64,000 bases of DNA from Ophiura sarsii (Eukaryota > Echinodermata > Ophiuroidea > Amphilepidida > Ophiuridae): contig CM069455.1 of the NCBI GenBank assembly GCA_035610835.1, positions 41,488,579 through 41,552,578 on the forward strand. Direction: 5' to 3'. The position numbers and the translations under genes are program-made. This document shows positions 11,279 to 22,480 of this stretch, piece after piece. A model generated the notes under the pieces. It was not told the origin of the DNA, did no database searches, and saw nothing but the letters and a program-made list of their open reading frames with translations. Each line of letters opens with the position of its first letter. The first letter of the stretch is position 1.

Positions 11279-11533
11279 ACCAATGAGTACATTGAAATGA
11301 AAGGGTCAATCCAGGGGCAAATGTGAATGAACTAAGATTAGATGGGCAATTTCAAAATGACACATTTATTTTTGCTGCTTTAGTTAACGATTCATAAAAA
11401 TGTGGCATATTTGGATGAAGCTAATAATTAGGGGATATTAGCTGATGGCAATGTACTTTCAGTATCTTTGAATTCAGTGTTAAACCCTACCTGATTCCAC
11501 CTGATATGATGTTAAAGTGAATAGATTGTAAAT

Positions 11534-11834
11534 AAGAATCTCCACTAAACGTTTTTTAGTTACTTACTAGTTACGTTTCGACTCCTTACTGAGCTGGAGT
11601 CTTCATCTGACTGGCAACCTTCTGATTTGTCCTATTGGTTTTATAGGCACGATTCTCGCCGATAGAGGGCGGAGTTTCAATCAGTTGGTCGTAAATGTTA
11701 TACTGAAGACTCCAGCTCAGTCGAAACGTAAAGTCCCTAGTAAGTACGATTTATTGGATTCGTCAAAAGAACATTTTATTACATATTTATGAACAATCCT
11801 GATGAATCTATATCAAGTTTTAAGAATCTCCACT
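11534..11834. mobile_element. Foldback insertion flanked by a 13-bp direct repeat
   Basis: AAGAATCTCCACT occurs at 11534-11546 and 11822-11834. Between them lie arms with ACGTTTCGACT..CTGAGCTGGAGTCTTCA (about 11573-11605) and the inverted TGAAGACTCCAGCTCAG TCGAAACGT (about 11703-11730). The 13-bp repeat looks like a target duplication, which is longer than usual for a cut-and-paste element. Confidence 0.6.
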
Positions 11835-12463
11835 GTTCACGAGGGCTGACTTGGCTATCTTATTCGTTACGCCATCACCGACGAGAGATGTAACGAAACT
11901 CATTAGAGCATGCGCATTGTGTTCTCTCAACGTCGATCAGCTGATCAACCGGCGGCATACGATATTATTGTTTACATCGTAACAAGGCATTACACACATG
12001 CGCTTTTTGAACGGAATAGCGATCAATTAAAGTGAATAATTTTGTAAAATCGTCTTTGTATACCGACAGTCCAGGCAAACGCTAATTGATAACTTGGCTT
12101 AAAATTTCTTTAAACTGAATAGAGAGGCAATTAAAAGCTTTGCGGTAAAATGGGTTTTGCTTTCGATTGACAGCGAATACGCATAATTCGACAGTCTCGC
12201 GATGCATAGAATGACTGAGTGTGAGATTAGTTTTCGTAGTCGATTCAAAACAGATATTTCTCCCGTAATTTGATCAGCGTGAATATCAAAATCATTTAAT
12301 CTTTTTCGGGATGAGACTAGTTAGGCAAACATATACACTATAACTCTAGTGTGATAATTTATTTTTGTTAAAGATTCGATCATTCATCTTCATTTATTTG
12401 TTTTGTTACTGCCCCAATTCACTTACACTTTTTACAGTTAAAAAAATGCTCAAAAATGTTTTT
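11835..12463. other. Intergenic DNA
   Basis: No gene or repeat structure. It contains GCATGCGCA near 11907, an NRF1-type motif, without other promoter evidence. Confidence 0.4.
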
Positions 12464-13424
12464 TAAGTTCTAGACTTGACCGACAAATATCAAAATGTTA
12501 AAAATATGACAAAATACCATTATTTGGTTAAATAATTCAATTTTGGTGGGTGCGTAGAAGATCGATGATACAAAAAAGTCAAGCCGCAATCAATTTGGCG
12601 ACAAAAAAAGTCTTTCTCATAGATTTTTTTTTTTAATTCTAGGCTTGACCGACAAATGTCAAAATTTGAAAAAATGAGCCCAAATACCATTATTTGGTTA
12701 AATAATTCCAATTTTTTGGGTACATATAAGATCGATGATACAAAAAAATCAAGCCGCAATCAATTTGACGATAAAAAAGTCATTCGCTTAGAAATTATTA
12801 AGATTTTTTTTAAAATTCTAGGCTTGATCGACAAATGTCAAAATTTGAAAAAATGAGCCCAAATACCATTATTTGGTTAAATAATTCCAATTTTTTGGGT
12901 ACATATAAGATCGATGATACAAAAAAAACAAGCCGCAATCAATTTGACGATAAAAAAGTCATTCGCTTAGAAATTATTAAGATTTTTTTTAAAATTCTAG
13001 GCTTGATCGACAAATGTCAAAATTTGAAAAAATGAGCCCAAATACCATTATTTGGTTAAATAATTCCAATTTTTTGGGTACATATAAGATCGATGACACA
13101 AAAAAACCAAGCCGCAATCAATTTGACGATAAAAAAGTCATTCGCTTAGAAATTATTAAGATTTTTTTAAAAATTCTAGGCTTGATCGACAAATGTCAAA
13201 ATTTGAAAAAATTAGCCCAAATACCATTATTTGGTTAAATAATTCCAATTTTTTGGGTACATATAAGATCGATGATACAAAAAAACCAAGCCGCAATCAA
13301 TTTGACGATAAAAAAAGTCATTCGCTTAGAAATTATTAAGATTTATTTTTTAATTCTACGCTTGACCGACAAATATCAAAATTTGAAAAATGAGCCCAAA
13401 TACCATTATTTGGTTAAATAAATC
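12464..13424. repeat. 179-bp satellite, five units plus a partial one
   Basis: Unit starts near 12464, 12637, 12816, 12995, 13174 and 13353 (partial). Cores: TAGGCTTGA(C/T)CGACAAAT, CCAAATACCATTATTTGG, TTTTTTGGGTACATATAAGA, AAGCCGCAATCAATTTGACG. The three central units are nearly identical and the outer ones diverge, the pattern expected when unequal exchange homogenises the array centre. The unit length is not a multiple of three and the short repeated open frames are not genes. Confidence 0.95.
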
Positions 13425-13916
13425 TTTTTTTTCTTCAAAAGGGCCGATCGCCTATGTGAGAGTCGTTAATATAGCTATTTTTCAATTAAAAGGTATATCC
13501 TATGCACGCTATGTTCGAAATAGCGTCGACAATCATGAACATGATCGCGCCACTGCCACTCAACAAACAAGCTGCCGAATTCGGCAGAATCATTACCCGG
13601 CACCGCTAATTTGTCTTATCTAGTAAAAATATGGTCAACTTTGGCAATGATTTAGAAGCTGTTCCGACTTTTTCCGACAGGTTGTGTTTCTATATATCAA
13701 ACGGGAATCATATTTTCTTCAATTTGGTATGTTCATTAGCGCGGTTCTCGGACGGTAACAATTTATATATCCAAATGAAACAAGGCGGTTCTCGAACGGC
13801 GCGTCTCGCCTGTTCATCAAAAGTGACTTGAAAGAAATGATGATGAAACATATGATACAATGTAGCACTGTCACAGAGGTATGCATTGTAGTTAATGCAA
13901 GGGATGTAATGCCTTG
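13425..13916. other. Spacer between two satellites
   Basis: No gene recognised. The short open frames have no domain signature. Confidence 0.4.
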
Positions 13917-16056
13917 AAAAATTTAATCAACAAAAAGAACACACCAACCCCCTTCCCTACACCAAATCACATCAAGATAGGCCTTACAGATCTTATTTGA
14001 CCCCAGATGACCTCTGATGACCTTGAAAATTTAATCAGCAAAAAGAACACACCAACCCCCTTCCCTCCACCAAATCACATCAAGATAGGCCTTACGGATC
14101 TTATTTGACCCCAGATGACCTCTGATGACCTCGACAAATTATTCAACAAAAAGAACACACCATCCCTCTTCCGTCCACCAAATCCCATCAAGATAGGCCT
14201 TACGGATCTTATTTGACCCCAGATGACCTTGAATGACCTCCGATGACCTTGAAAATTTAATCAGCAAAAAGAATACACCACCCCCCTTCCCTCCACCAAA
14301 TCCAATCAAGATAGGCCTTACTGATCTATTTGACCCCATATTTGACCCCCGATGACCCCGAAAAATTAATCAACAAAAGAACACACCACCCCCCTTCCCT
14401 CCACCAAATCCCATCAAGATAGGCCTTACTGATCTATTTGACCCCCGATGACCCCGAAAAATTAATCAACAAAAAGAACACACCATCCCTCTTCCGTCCA
14501 CCAAATCCCATCAAGATAGGCCTTACTGATCTATTTGACCCCATATTTGACCCCCGATGACCCCGGAAAATTAATCAACAAAAAGAACACACCATCCCTC
14601 TTCCGTCCACCAAATCCCATCAAGATAGGCCTTACTGATCTATTTGACCCCATATTTGACCCCCAATGACCCCGAAAAATTAATCAACAAAAAGAACACA
14701 CCATCCCTCTTCCGTCCACCAAATCCCATCAAGATAGGCCTTACTGATCTATTTGACCCCCGATGACCCCGAAAAATTAATCAACAAAAGAACACACCAC
14801 CCCCCTTCCCTCCACCAAATCTCATCAAGATAGGCCTTACTGATCTATTTGACCCCATATTTGACCCCCGATGACCCCGAAAAATTAATAAACAAAAAGA
14901 ACACACCACCCCTCTTCCGTCCACCAAATCCCATCAAGATAGGCCTTACTGATCTATTTGACCCCATATTTGACCCCGATGACCCCGAAAAAATAATCAA
15001 CAAAAAGAACACCCCATCCCTCTTCCGTCCACCAAATCCCATCAAGATAGGCCTTACTGATCTATTTGACCCCATATTTGACCCCCAATTACCCCGAAAA
15101 ATTAATCAACAAAAAGAACACATCACCCCCCTTTCCTTCACCAAATCCCATCAAGATAGGCCTTACTGATCTATTTGACCCCATATTTGACCCCCAATGA
15201 CCCCAAAAAATTAATCAACAAAAAGAACACACCATCCCTCTTCCGTCCACCAAATCCCATCAAGATAGGCCTTACTGATCTATTTGACCCCATATTTGAC
15301 CCCCGATGACCCCGAAAAATTAAGAACAAAAAGAACACACCATCCCCCTTCCCTCCACCAAATCCAATCAAGATAGGCCTTATGGATCTTATTTGACCCC
15401 CGATGACCTTGAATGACCTCTGATGACCTTGAAAATTTATTCAGCAAAAAGAACACACCACTCCCCTTCCCTCCACCAAATCTCATCAATATAGGCCTTA
15501 CTGATCTATTTGACCCCATATTTGACCCCGATGACCTCTGGTGACCTTGAAAATTTAATCAACAAAAAGAACACACCATCCCTCTTCCCTCCACCAAATC
15601 CCATCAAGATAGGCCTTACTGATCTATTTGACCCCATATTTGACCCCCGATGACCTTGAATGACCTCCGATGACCTTGAAAATTTAATCAGCAAAAAGAA
15701 CACACCACCCCCTTCCCTCCACCAAATCCCATCAAGATCGGCCTTACGGATCTTATTTGACCGCATATTTGACCCCGATGACCTTGAATGACCTCCAATG
15801 ACCTTGAAAATCTAATCAGCAAAAGAACACCCCACCCCCTTCCCTGACATCAAGTCCCATCAAGATAGGCCTTACGGATCTCTAGATATCGCGTCACAAC
15901 GCGTCTCAAAAGTTTTAAGCATATTTGACCCCGATGACCTTGTATGACCCCCGATGACCTTGAAAAATCAATCAGCAACAGAACGCACCACCCCCCTTCC
16001 CTCCACCAAGTCCCATCACGATAGGCCTTACGGATCTCCAGATATCGCGTCACAAA
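13917..16056. repeat. Satellite of about 100-125 bp, roughly 19 units
   Basis: Each unit carries AATTAATCA(A/G)CAAAAAGAAC, ACACCA(C/T)CCC, CTTCC(G/C)TCCACCAAATCCC, ATCAAGATAGGCCTTAC and TGATCTATTTGACCCC. Unit length varies through the optional CATATTTGACCCC block and by duplication of GATGACC(T/C)(C/T) blocks. The outer units (left of 14260, right of 15370) share a TGACCTTGAATGACCTC variant not seen in the central units. Minus-strand open frames translate the array and are artefacts. Confidence 0.95.
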
Positions 16057-16080
16057 GGTATTTCTTAGCACACGGCGGAC

Positions 16081-16122
16081 GGCATACGGCATACGGCATA
16101 CGGCATACGGCATACGGCATAC
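16081..16122. repeat. 7-bp microsatellite (GGCATAC)6
   Basis: Six perfect tandem GGCATAC units bounded by CGGCGGAC on both sides, at the right edge of the satellite. Confidence 0.95.
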
Positions 16123-16362
16123 GGCGGACAGAAATAGTGATAACATAGTCTCTTTCTGATTACATCAGGCGAGACAAAAAGGGATAATATCAGCCGATCG
16201 CATAACAATGTCAGAGAGAAATGTCATATAACTTGGCTTTAAAATGTGTTAAATAGGGCAGGTTTTTTTGTATTTATAAAAATGAAATGGATAAACTGAT
16301 TTTAAAAACACTTAGACTCGTTGCTAAAGCCAAAATCTCTAAACTGTATGTTTTTAGATATG

Positions 16363-16452
16363 ATGACGTCACAGCTGGGTATTATAAATTTACGGCCGAG
16401 CCCGCCGCCTACAGTTAGAAATCAGTCAACATCCGGGAGATTCAGATTGAAT
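16363..16452 (+). promoter_or_regulatory. Candidate CRE plus TATA-box arrangement
   Basis: TGACGTCA (a perfect cAMP-response element) near 16364 is followed by TATTATAAATTT near 16381 and, about 70 bp further, an ATG at 16453 opening a 45-codon frame. The spacing suits a promoter. The encoded peptide (MSLQSIRESALV...) is not recognised and runs into the foldback repeat at 16546, so it may be chance. Confidence 0.25.
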
Positions 16453-16545
16453 ATGAGTCTGCAGTCGATACGCGAGTCGGCCCTCGTGTGTTACATAGCA
16501 CAGCTGAATCATCGAGTTTCTTCCTATTTGAGCATGTTATTAACA

Positions 16546-17073
16546 CATCACCAAAAAGTAAGTCCCCCTCTCAACAGTTCGTCATAACATCGTAAGGTAA
16601 AACAGTTTACCAATAAAACTCAATTAGAAATAATCCTATGACTGTTTCTCAAGTGTTGTTTGAAAATAAATGATGTTCATGACTTCATTGCTGAATGAGC
16701 TCAAATGGAAGACAAAAGCTGCCCTTCTCAAAAGTCATAAACGTTTATGAATGGCTTCTTACTAATGGAAAAACACCTGTCGTTGAGGGAATATTACTCT
16801 AATGTGTAATCAATTCATGATCTTTCAGCCATGTAAATCCCCTTCTTGGCTCAGAGCTTAGCACAGTTGTGACTTTTGAGAAGAGCAGTTTTTGTCTTCC
16901 ATTTGAGCTCATTCAGCCATGAAGTCATGGACATCTTTCATTTTCAAACAACACTTAGGAAACAGTCATCAGAGTTTTATTGGTAAAATGTTTTTACCTT
17001 TAAGGTAAAACATTTTACCAATATACAATGTTATGACGAACTATTGAGAGAGGGACTTACTTTTGCTGATGAG
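16546..17073. repeat. Long inverted repeat, about 200-bp arms
   Basis: Left arm about 16546-16745 and right arm about 16867-17073 are reverse complements with scattered mismatches. Paired blocks include CTCAAATGGAAGACAAAA with TTTTGTCTTCCATTTGAG, and AGTTCGTCATAAC with GTTATGACGAACT. The loop is about 120 bp. The right arm has an extra small palindrome (AAAATGTTTTACC / GGTAAAACATTTT). Confidence 0.85.
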
Positions 17074-17230
17074 ATTAGATGGACATAAAACTCTATAGGG
17101 AATAAACGAACCAGGAGCTACTTTTTTACAAAAATGTGGCCATAGTTCACAGATTTTCTTCAGGACCAGGGCAATTTTGAGGTTTAATAGCGGGGGTAAT
17201 TTTCTCTCAGCTCCTGCTTATTTAAAGCCC

Positions 17231-17258
17231 TGGGGGGGGGGGGGGGGGGGGGGGGGGC
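17231..17258. repeat. Poly(G) run
   Basis: Uninterrupted run of about 27 G followed by C. Length is probably unreliable in the assembly. Confidence 0.9.
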
Positions 17259-17781
17259 GTCAGGGTTAATAACAGGAGAAAACAGATGTTCATGAACACC
17301 TTTGATCAGTTGAATACAGAAGGGCTCATGAAGGTAATACAGGGGCATATGAAGGCACCTGACGCACTTCGTATCATATGCGTAAGTCGTCCAAAACTGT
17401 GCGAGTGTGGCCCTAATAGTGTGTTTACTGTGTACGCCTGAATTACTTGTGAATATCACAGCCATTTAATGCCAGCCATGCCTATTGCATGATTGCTTTT
17501 GCCTGTGTTTTATTTACCATGTAGTAATCTATTCCTATCAGTTGTCAATATTATCATCAAGCTAGTTCAAGTGCATGGAAAGGACAGAGTTGATGCAGAG
17601 TTCACATTTACAGTTCTGGAAATTGAGAGCAATTTACCTGAGGCCTCTGTTCTTACCAGATAATAATAATCATCAATCGTATCACTGATAGCTATCTATT
17701 CTGATATTTTGACACTAAACACTTTAAAACGATGTCCTACAGGCCAACGGACTTCTAAGGTTGGGCATTTTTGGTATTATG

Positions 17782-18093
17782 TAAGGCCAAATTAAATTAA
17801 TTGTTTGTCTCAAAGCTCCTCTCCTGTTGTAAAACTAATGCGGAATGCGTTTTTTTTCAAAAAAAAATGTTAAATATAAAATATTGAAATCCTTGTAAAA
17901 GTGAACTTTTGTATTTAAGATGATGTGATCAATGAAAATCTGACAAATCGGTGACATTTTGGATTTTTTTTTTTTTTTTGAAAAAAAGAAGTAGAAAAAA
18001 AAGTTTTTTTCAGATTTTTGTTTTTCTAATGCGCATCAATAAACTAACGCGCGCGAGAGCTTTGAGACAAACAATTAATTTAATTTGGCCTAA
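17782..18093. mobile_element. MITE with AGGCCAAATTAAATTAATTG ends
   Basis: Left GGCCAAATTAAATTAATTG..TTGTCTCAAAGCTC pairs with right GAGCTTTGAGACAA..CAATTAATTTAATTTGGCC over about 36 bp. The interior (AAATATAAAATATTGAAATCC, GATGATGTGATCAATG) is shared with 33715-33910. A relative with similar GGCCAA ends is at 46025-46423. Confidence 0.8.
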
Positions 18094-19307
18094 CTTGGAA
18101 ATATTTTGTAGTACAAAATGTTGGAAATGGTTTTAAATTTATTGTAATTCTGCGTACAGTATCTGCTACATGTAGTTCAGGATCGAGTGTAAAGGCCGTG
18201 TCTGAGTGTGATTCCATTTAGAATACAACAAAGTCTTTCCCGCTCTTCCTTTCCGGATGCTTTTTCTTAGAAAAAAAACGTTTCTCTCAATGTTCATCTG
18301 AATTCAAATGGTGTGCAGGGGTGGGTAGGAAGGGGTCTGAAGGGGGTATGAAGGGGTTCGACAAAAGCCAGGGAAAATAAAATATGTAGAGTTCACATTT
18401 ACAATTCTAATTCTAGATGAACAGTTTAAGAAGAAAGAAAAGGTTGCCCTTCCAAATGAATCCTAAATATACTTGGCTTCATACTTATATCCCGAACCAT
18501 ACCACCATGCAAATTCAAGAATGTCCAACAGAAGCACTATACCGTTGCCCCCTGCTCTCTATCGGTCTATCTTGTTGCGCAGTTACAGGAAGGTATGTGT
18601 CGGCTTCAAAAAAGTCAAAACCCCCATGGCAACCCAGGGATAGTCGATCACTTTTTTCTGTCACTATTTAGTCTCCCCCTCCCCCCCCCCCCCCCCCCCC
18701 CCCCACCACCACTTGTGTGATACGTCCCCGGTAGCTTTATTTCAATGAACCATGTTGAGGGGTTTTATGTAGGGGTGGAAGACAAAAGAAGGCCTTGACT
18801 AACTCAGTGCCTAAATGCACATCCATTATCCCTTGTGAGTTGAAAAATGTTGCAAAACGGATTATCAGTGATTATCGGACGCAGTTGGATTAATTGCCCG
18901 TTAGCAAACATTACGCCACAACCACGTACATCAGTAATAGGATATGACATTAGAGATCTGACAGACGAGATGCGGGCACAGGTGCCGACCGAGCCGGGCC
19001 GCACAAGAGTGACGCAAGGCGTGCGCGTGCGAACAGAGGTAATAAACGATACGTCCAGTCCTATTTAATAGCGCACGGTTTTATCTAATGAAATTATTGA
19101 AGAAAGGAAGCTGGTCATTAGGTTCTTTGCTTGCCTGTTCAAACATGTATCCTACATAATATACTTGCAGAGGTTATCTTTTAATATATCATTGGCACAA
19201 AGGAGATATCGCTCATATCATCGATGAAGGGTGAAATTGTGTATCACTTACTCTCCCTCAAAAAGCTGAAATAATTTATATTATAACCCTACCCTAATCC
19301 TGCTTAA
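18094..19307. other. Intergenic DNA with a poly(C) run
   Basis: No gene recognised. A C-run lies at about 18676-18704. The open frame at 18847-19068 has no domain signature. Confidence 0.4.
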
Positions 19308-20053
19308 AGGGACACAATTTCATGTTGAAAGTTTTTTTACTTTTAATTAATTTACTTCAAAATTCAAGATGAACATTAAAAATTGCCATTATTGTTGTTT
19401 CTACTAAAAAAAAACCAGCAAAATTTGAATAATTAAAACAATGTGTTAAATATGTTGGAATTACCCCCTTAACCATGTAAAATGCTGATCGGGCCCGTTC
19501 AGCATTTTTTGAATCGACGTTTTGTTGTACAAAGAGGGCTGATTTTTCTTAATCCTTATAGTTGTAAGTTCATTAGTTCCAGGGTTGTAGCTAGGCCAAC
19601 TTTTGTGCCAGGTGGCAAAAATTGGCGAACGGAGGAGCGAAACGACCGGACGGGCTCAATATTTCGCTATTTGGTTACATAACTCTCGCGGCTCAGGGGC
19701 CGGGATGTTTTTAGGCTTTTTTAATGCACTTTGAGGGTTCCTGCCACATCATTTCTTGTTTTATGAGGCAGTTTAATTAATGATTTTATCCACAAATAGT
19801 AATAAAATAAATAAAATTATTATTATTATTTTTTTTATTTTTTTTATTCTTCTTTTTTTTCTTCTTTTTTTTTTTGGGTGCCAGGCGGCCTAGCCCAGTG
19901 CCAGGCGGGCCCGCCCGGCGCCACCTGGCATAGCTACAACCCTGATTAGTTCATACATAATGTAATACAATTGTAAAAATATACAAATCCCAGTTTTTAT
20001 CATATATATTTGTAATTGAGGGCGCAGCCTCCACCACATCTCTTAATGCCCCT
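19308..20053 (-). mobile_element. TTAA-flanked element carrying a nested insertion
   Basis: Ends AGGGACACAA.. and ..TTAATGCCCCT are flanked by TTAA (19304-19307, 20054-20057). On the minus strand it matches the uninterrupted 184-bp copy at 55485-55668 at both ends (GATGTGGTGGA..GCGCCCTCAATTAC, and GTAAATTAATTAAAA..TGTGTCCCT). About 560 extra bp (roughly 19450-20015) split it, and that insert itself holds the hAT-like element at 19580-19944: at least three layers of insertion. Confidence 0.8.
19580..19944. mobile_element. 365-bp hAT-type MITE, 8-bp TSD ATTAGTTC
   Basis: Inverted ends CAGGGTTGTAGCTA and TAGCTACAACCCTG. Perfect 8-bp duplication ATTAGTTC at 19572-19579 and 19945-19952. The interior (CTTTGAGGGTTCCTGCCACA, TTATGAGGCAGTTTAAT) matches the element at 21867-22188. 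Inner subterminal GCCAGGTGGC / GCCACCTGGC also pair. Confidence 0.92.
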
Positions 20054-20171
20054 TTAATCCAACAGAAGCATTGCACCAGTGGACCCCCATTCCCCAATCA
20101 TGCAAAGGTACATTATAGGCTCCGAAAAATATTTTTGGAAGCGCAACCCCCATAGCATGATGCACGGTCAC

Positions 20172-20551
20172 CAGTGGCGGCGCCCCAAATATTTTTCCGC
20201 CCCTCCCCCTAAAAAATGTCAATTTAGTTTAAAAATGTCAATTTAGTTAAAATTTGACCAAATTTGACAATTTTAGCATAAAACGGCATCTTTTTTGCAT
20301 GCTTTGCCCACATTTTCTTACCAAATTAGGTTAAACTAGACCAAATTTGACAATTTTATCATAAAACAGCTAAATTTTGCACGCAAGTGTGCATATTCAT
20401 ACCAAATTAGTTAGAATCAGACCAAATTTGACAATTTTAGCGTAAAATGGCAAAAAATATTTGCACACTTCTTTTCTTGATGCCCCCTAAAAACTAAAAA
20501 AATCTTGGCCCCCTTTTGTCCCCCAAAATTATGATGGTGGCGCTGCCACTG
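20172..20551. mobile_element. 380-bp hAT-type MITE, 8-bp TSD ACGGTCAC
   Basis: Inverted ends CAGTGGCGGCGCC and GGCGCTGCCACTG. Perfect duplication ACGGTCAC at 20164-20171 and 20552-20559. The interior holds about three imperfect tandem copies of a 60-80-bp unit containing ACCAAATTTGACAATTTTA. The right target copy is itself tandemly repeated (CTGACGGTCACCTG). Same terminal family as 29628-29860. Confidence 0.9.
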
Positions 20552-20974
20552 ACGGTCACCTGCTGACGGTCACCTGGACACTGAACTTCATATTTTGATC
20601 CCATCGTCCTGATTAGGAAACTACTACAATTTATTGAATTAAAATTCCATCTTTCTCTCATTTCCAATAAATAAAGATATCTTTCATCGTGTTATCAAGA
20701 GGCAAATTCTCTAGAACATGAACTTTTCACACCACCGGTTTTTGACAGAGAAGACTGCACAATGCTCTTGATCATTTCAAGCAGGGGTAAATAAGGGGAG
20801 ATGGTCTCGTTTCCCTTAGTTTGGTTCATACTAAGGCCAGGATACTGCTGTCTTTAAAACGGAATGATTATCTCACATTTTAATAAGATGTTGGACAACA
20901 TCTTTTCTTGTTGACCGACTGCTAACCCCTAATCAGATCATTAGCCCCTATATTTTACTCTAGTAGTAGGTTAA

Positions 20975-21191
20975 CCCCCTGGGCACTACAGTACCTGAAT
21001 ATCTAACAATGTTTATGATTGGTTAATTTCAAGATACACTCATTTGAATAACCAGCTAAAATACTTCTTCTAGAATATTTCACTCCAATCTTAATTGGGA
21101 TACAATTTTTTAAACTATGTTTCTGATTGGAGGAACAAATGATGTATCCATCTTTCTGATCAATAAGCAGGTACAAGTAGTTCTCAAGGGG
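20975..21191 (+). mobile_element. TTAA-flanked MITE, CCCCCTG family, copy 1
   Basis: 217 bp bounded by TTAA at 20971-20974 and 21192-21195. Starts CCCCCTGGGCACTAC and ends AGTTCTCAAGGGG. The interior (TGATTGGTTAATT, CAAGATACACTCATTTGAAT, GGGATACAATT) matches the copies at 50.4 and 63.3 kb. Confidence 0.85.
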
Positions 21192-21866
21192 TTAAACTCT
21201 TAAAGGGTGAATCTGTAATCTGGTCACCATTTTTCTATCTTCTCCTATCCAAAGATTTTCTAGTACGGGGATTATGATCTCTATTGAAATGTCGAATAAG
21301 AACTGATACTATGTGTGTTTCATAGCACCTGTATGACATGGCGTGTTTGAATAGAGCGGTGATTAGTATGGGCATTGGTAGTCTCTTGCGACAACAATAT
21401 GGCCCTTGTAGTGGCTGTTGTGACACAAAACTAACGTTAATAACGAGATGGCACGGTGAAAGTGTAAATACTTCTAACAATTTCAACGTATTAAATTATC
21501 ACATACATTCACCGTGTCCGATTGATTTTACTATATGTGTGATAATTGTATATAACTTCTCCACCCAGTGTTGTTATAGAACTAAACTCGAACCCACGTG
21601 CACAATGGATAATGTGTGCATATTGTTCAGATCGATACTAATAGATGCAATCGTTCAGGGAACGAGAGTGAATATTTATTGATGACTTGTTATTGAGTTA
21701 TTTCATGACAGGGCTAAATACTACACATTCTTTATCTTGGTTCGGAACACACATAGCTTCAAACGACTTGGCGCACATAAGTATCCCTGTACTAGAAATT
21801 CATTGTCCTATCCCATCCCTCTCAAAAACCACGAAATCCCACAGAAACACGCCCCTTGCCCAATAC

Positions 21867-22188
21867 CAGGGTTATAGCTAGGCCAGATTGAGTGCCGGCT
21901 AATTTAACTGATGGCGAACAGAGTAAGTGTAGCGAACGAAGTGCAGTGGATCATGGCATGGGGTCCAGAGGCCTTCTTTAGGATTTTATAGGTTTTTTTA
22001 ATGTACTTTGAAAGTTCCTGCCACATAATTTCTTGTTTTAAGAGGCAGTTTAATGATTTTATCCTCAAAGTGTTAAAAAAAAGTTTAAAAAATGTGTACA
22101 TCCTTTTTTTTATAAATGTGTATCTTTTTTTTAGAGTGCTGGCCGGCCAGCGTGAGTGCCGGCTACGACCGGCCTAGCTATAACCCTG
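21867..22188. mobile_element. 322-bp hAT-type MITE, 8-bp TSD CCCAATAC
   Basis: Perfect 18-bp inverted ends CAGGGTTATAGCTAGGCC and GGCCTAGCTATAACCCTG. Perfect duplication CCCAATAC at 21859-21866 and 22189-22196. Same family as 19580-19944. The perfect ends suggest a younger copy. Confidence 0.93.
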
Positions 22189-22261
22189 CCCAATACATCC
22201 ACTTATACATGTATAACCAATGAAATGCTCTTAATCCTAACTCCCAGGGTATGGTTTTGTT

Positions 22262-22480
22262 AATTAAACTATCAGGGGAGAAAATTTGAGGAGGAAATTG
22301 GTCTCCGCATCTGATGCACTACTGACTGAGCTATACGAGTCGGGAGCAAAAAAACTCTTCTTCTTTTTTCCATAAGTTGAATGCCAAGCGGAACGTGGTA
22401 CGAGATTGACCAGGCGAGATGTGCCAGCCAAGATTGTAGCACACTGTCAGGTTCTTTAGTGTTTAGGAGCGTTAGGGTTA
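22262..22480 (-). mobile_element. Possible second tRNA-like SINE type
   Basis: The minus strand reads TATAGCTCAGTCAGTAGTGC, close to a tRNA box A and D arm (TAGCTCAGTNGGTAGAGC). No good box B is found at the proper distance. The other end is TAACCCTAACGCTCC. Treated as a tRNA-derived remnant, not a functional tRNA. Confidence 0.35.

Noticed and set aside
12656..13238. Three near-identical 66-codon plus-strand frames
   Set aside because: They repeat every 179 bp with the satellite and overlap one another; artefact.
14139..15766. Series of Gly/Phe-rich minus-strand frames and a plus-strand frame in the satellite
   Set aside because: Each is a translation of the same tandem unit; different units are read in different frames and no domain is present.
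13917..16056. CRISPR-like array
   Set aside because: There are no unique spacers; the whole unit is repeated, and the DNA is eukaryotic.
21338..21682. 114-codon plus-strand frame
   Set aside because: Cys-rich but without a recognisable pattern; low-complexity chance ORF in non-repeat DNA.
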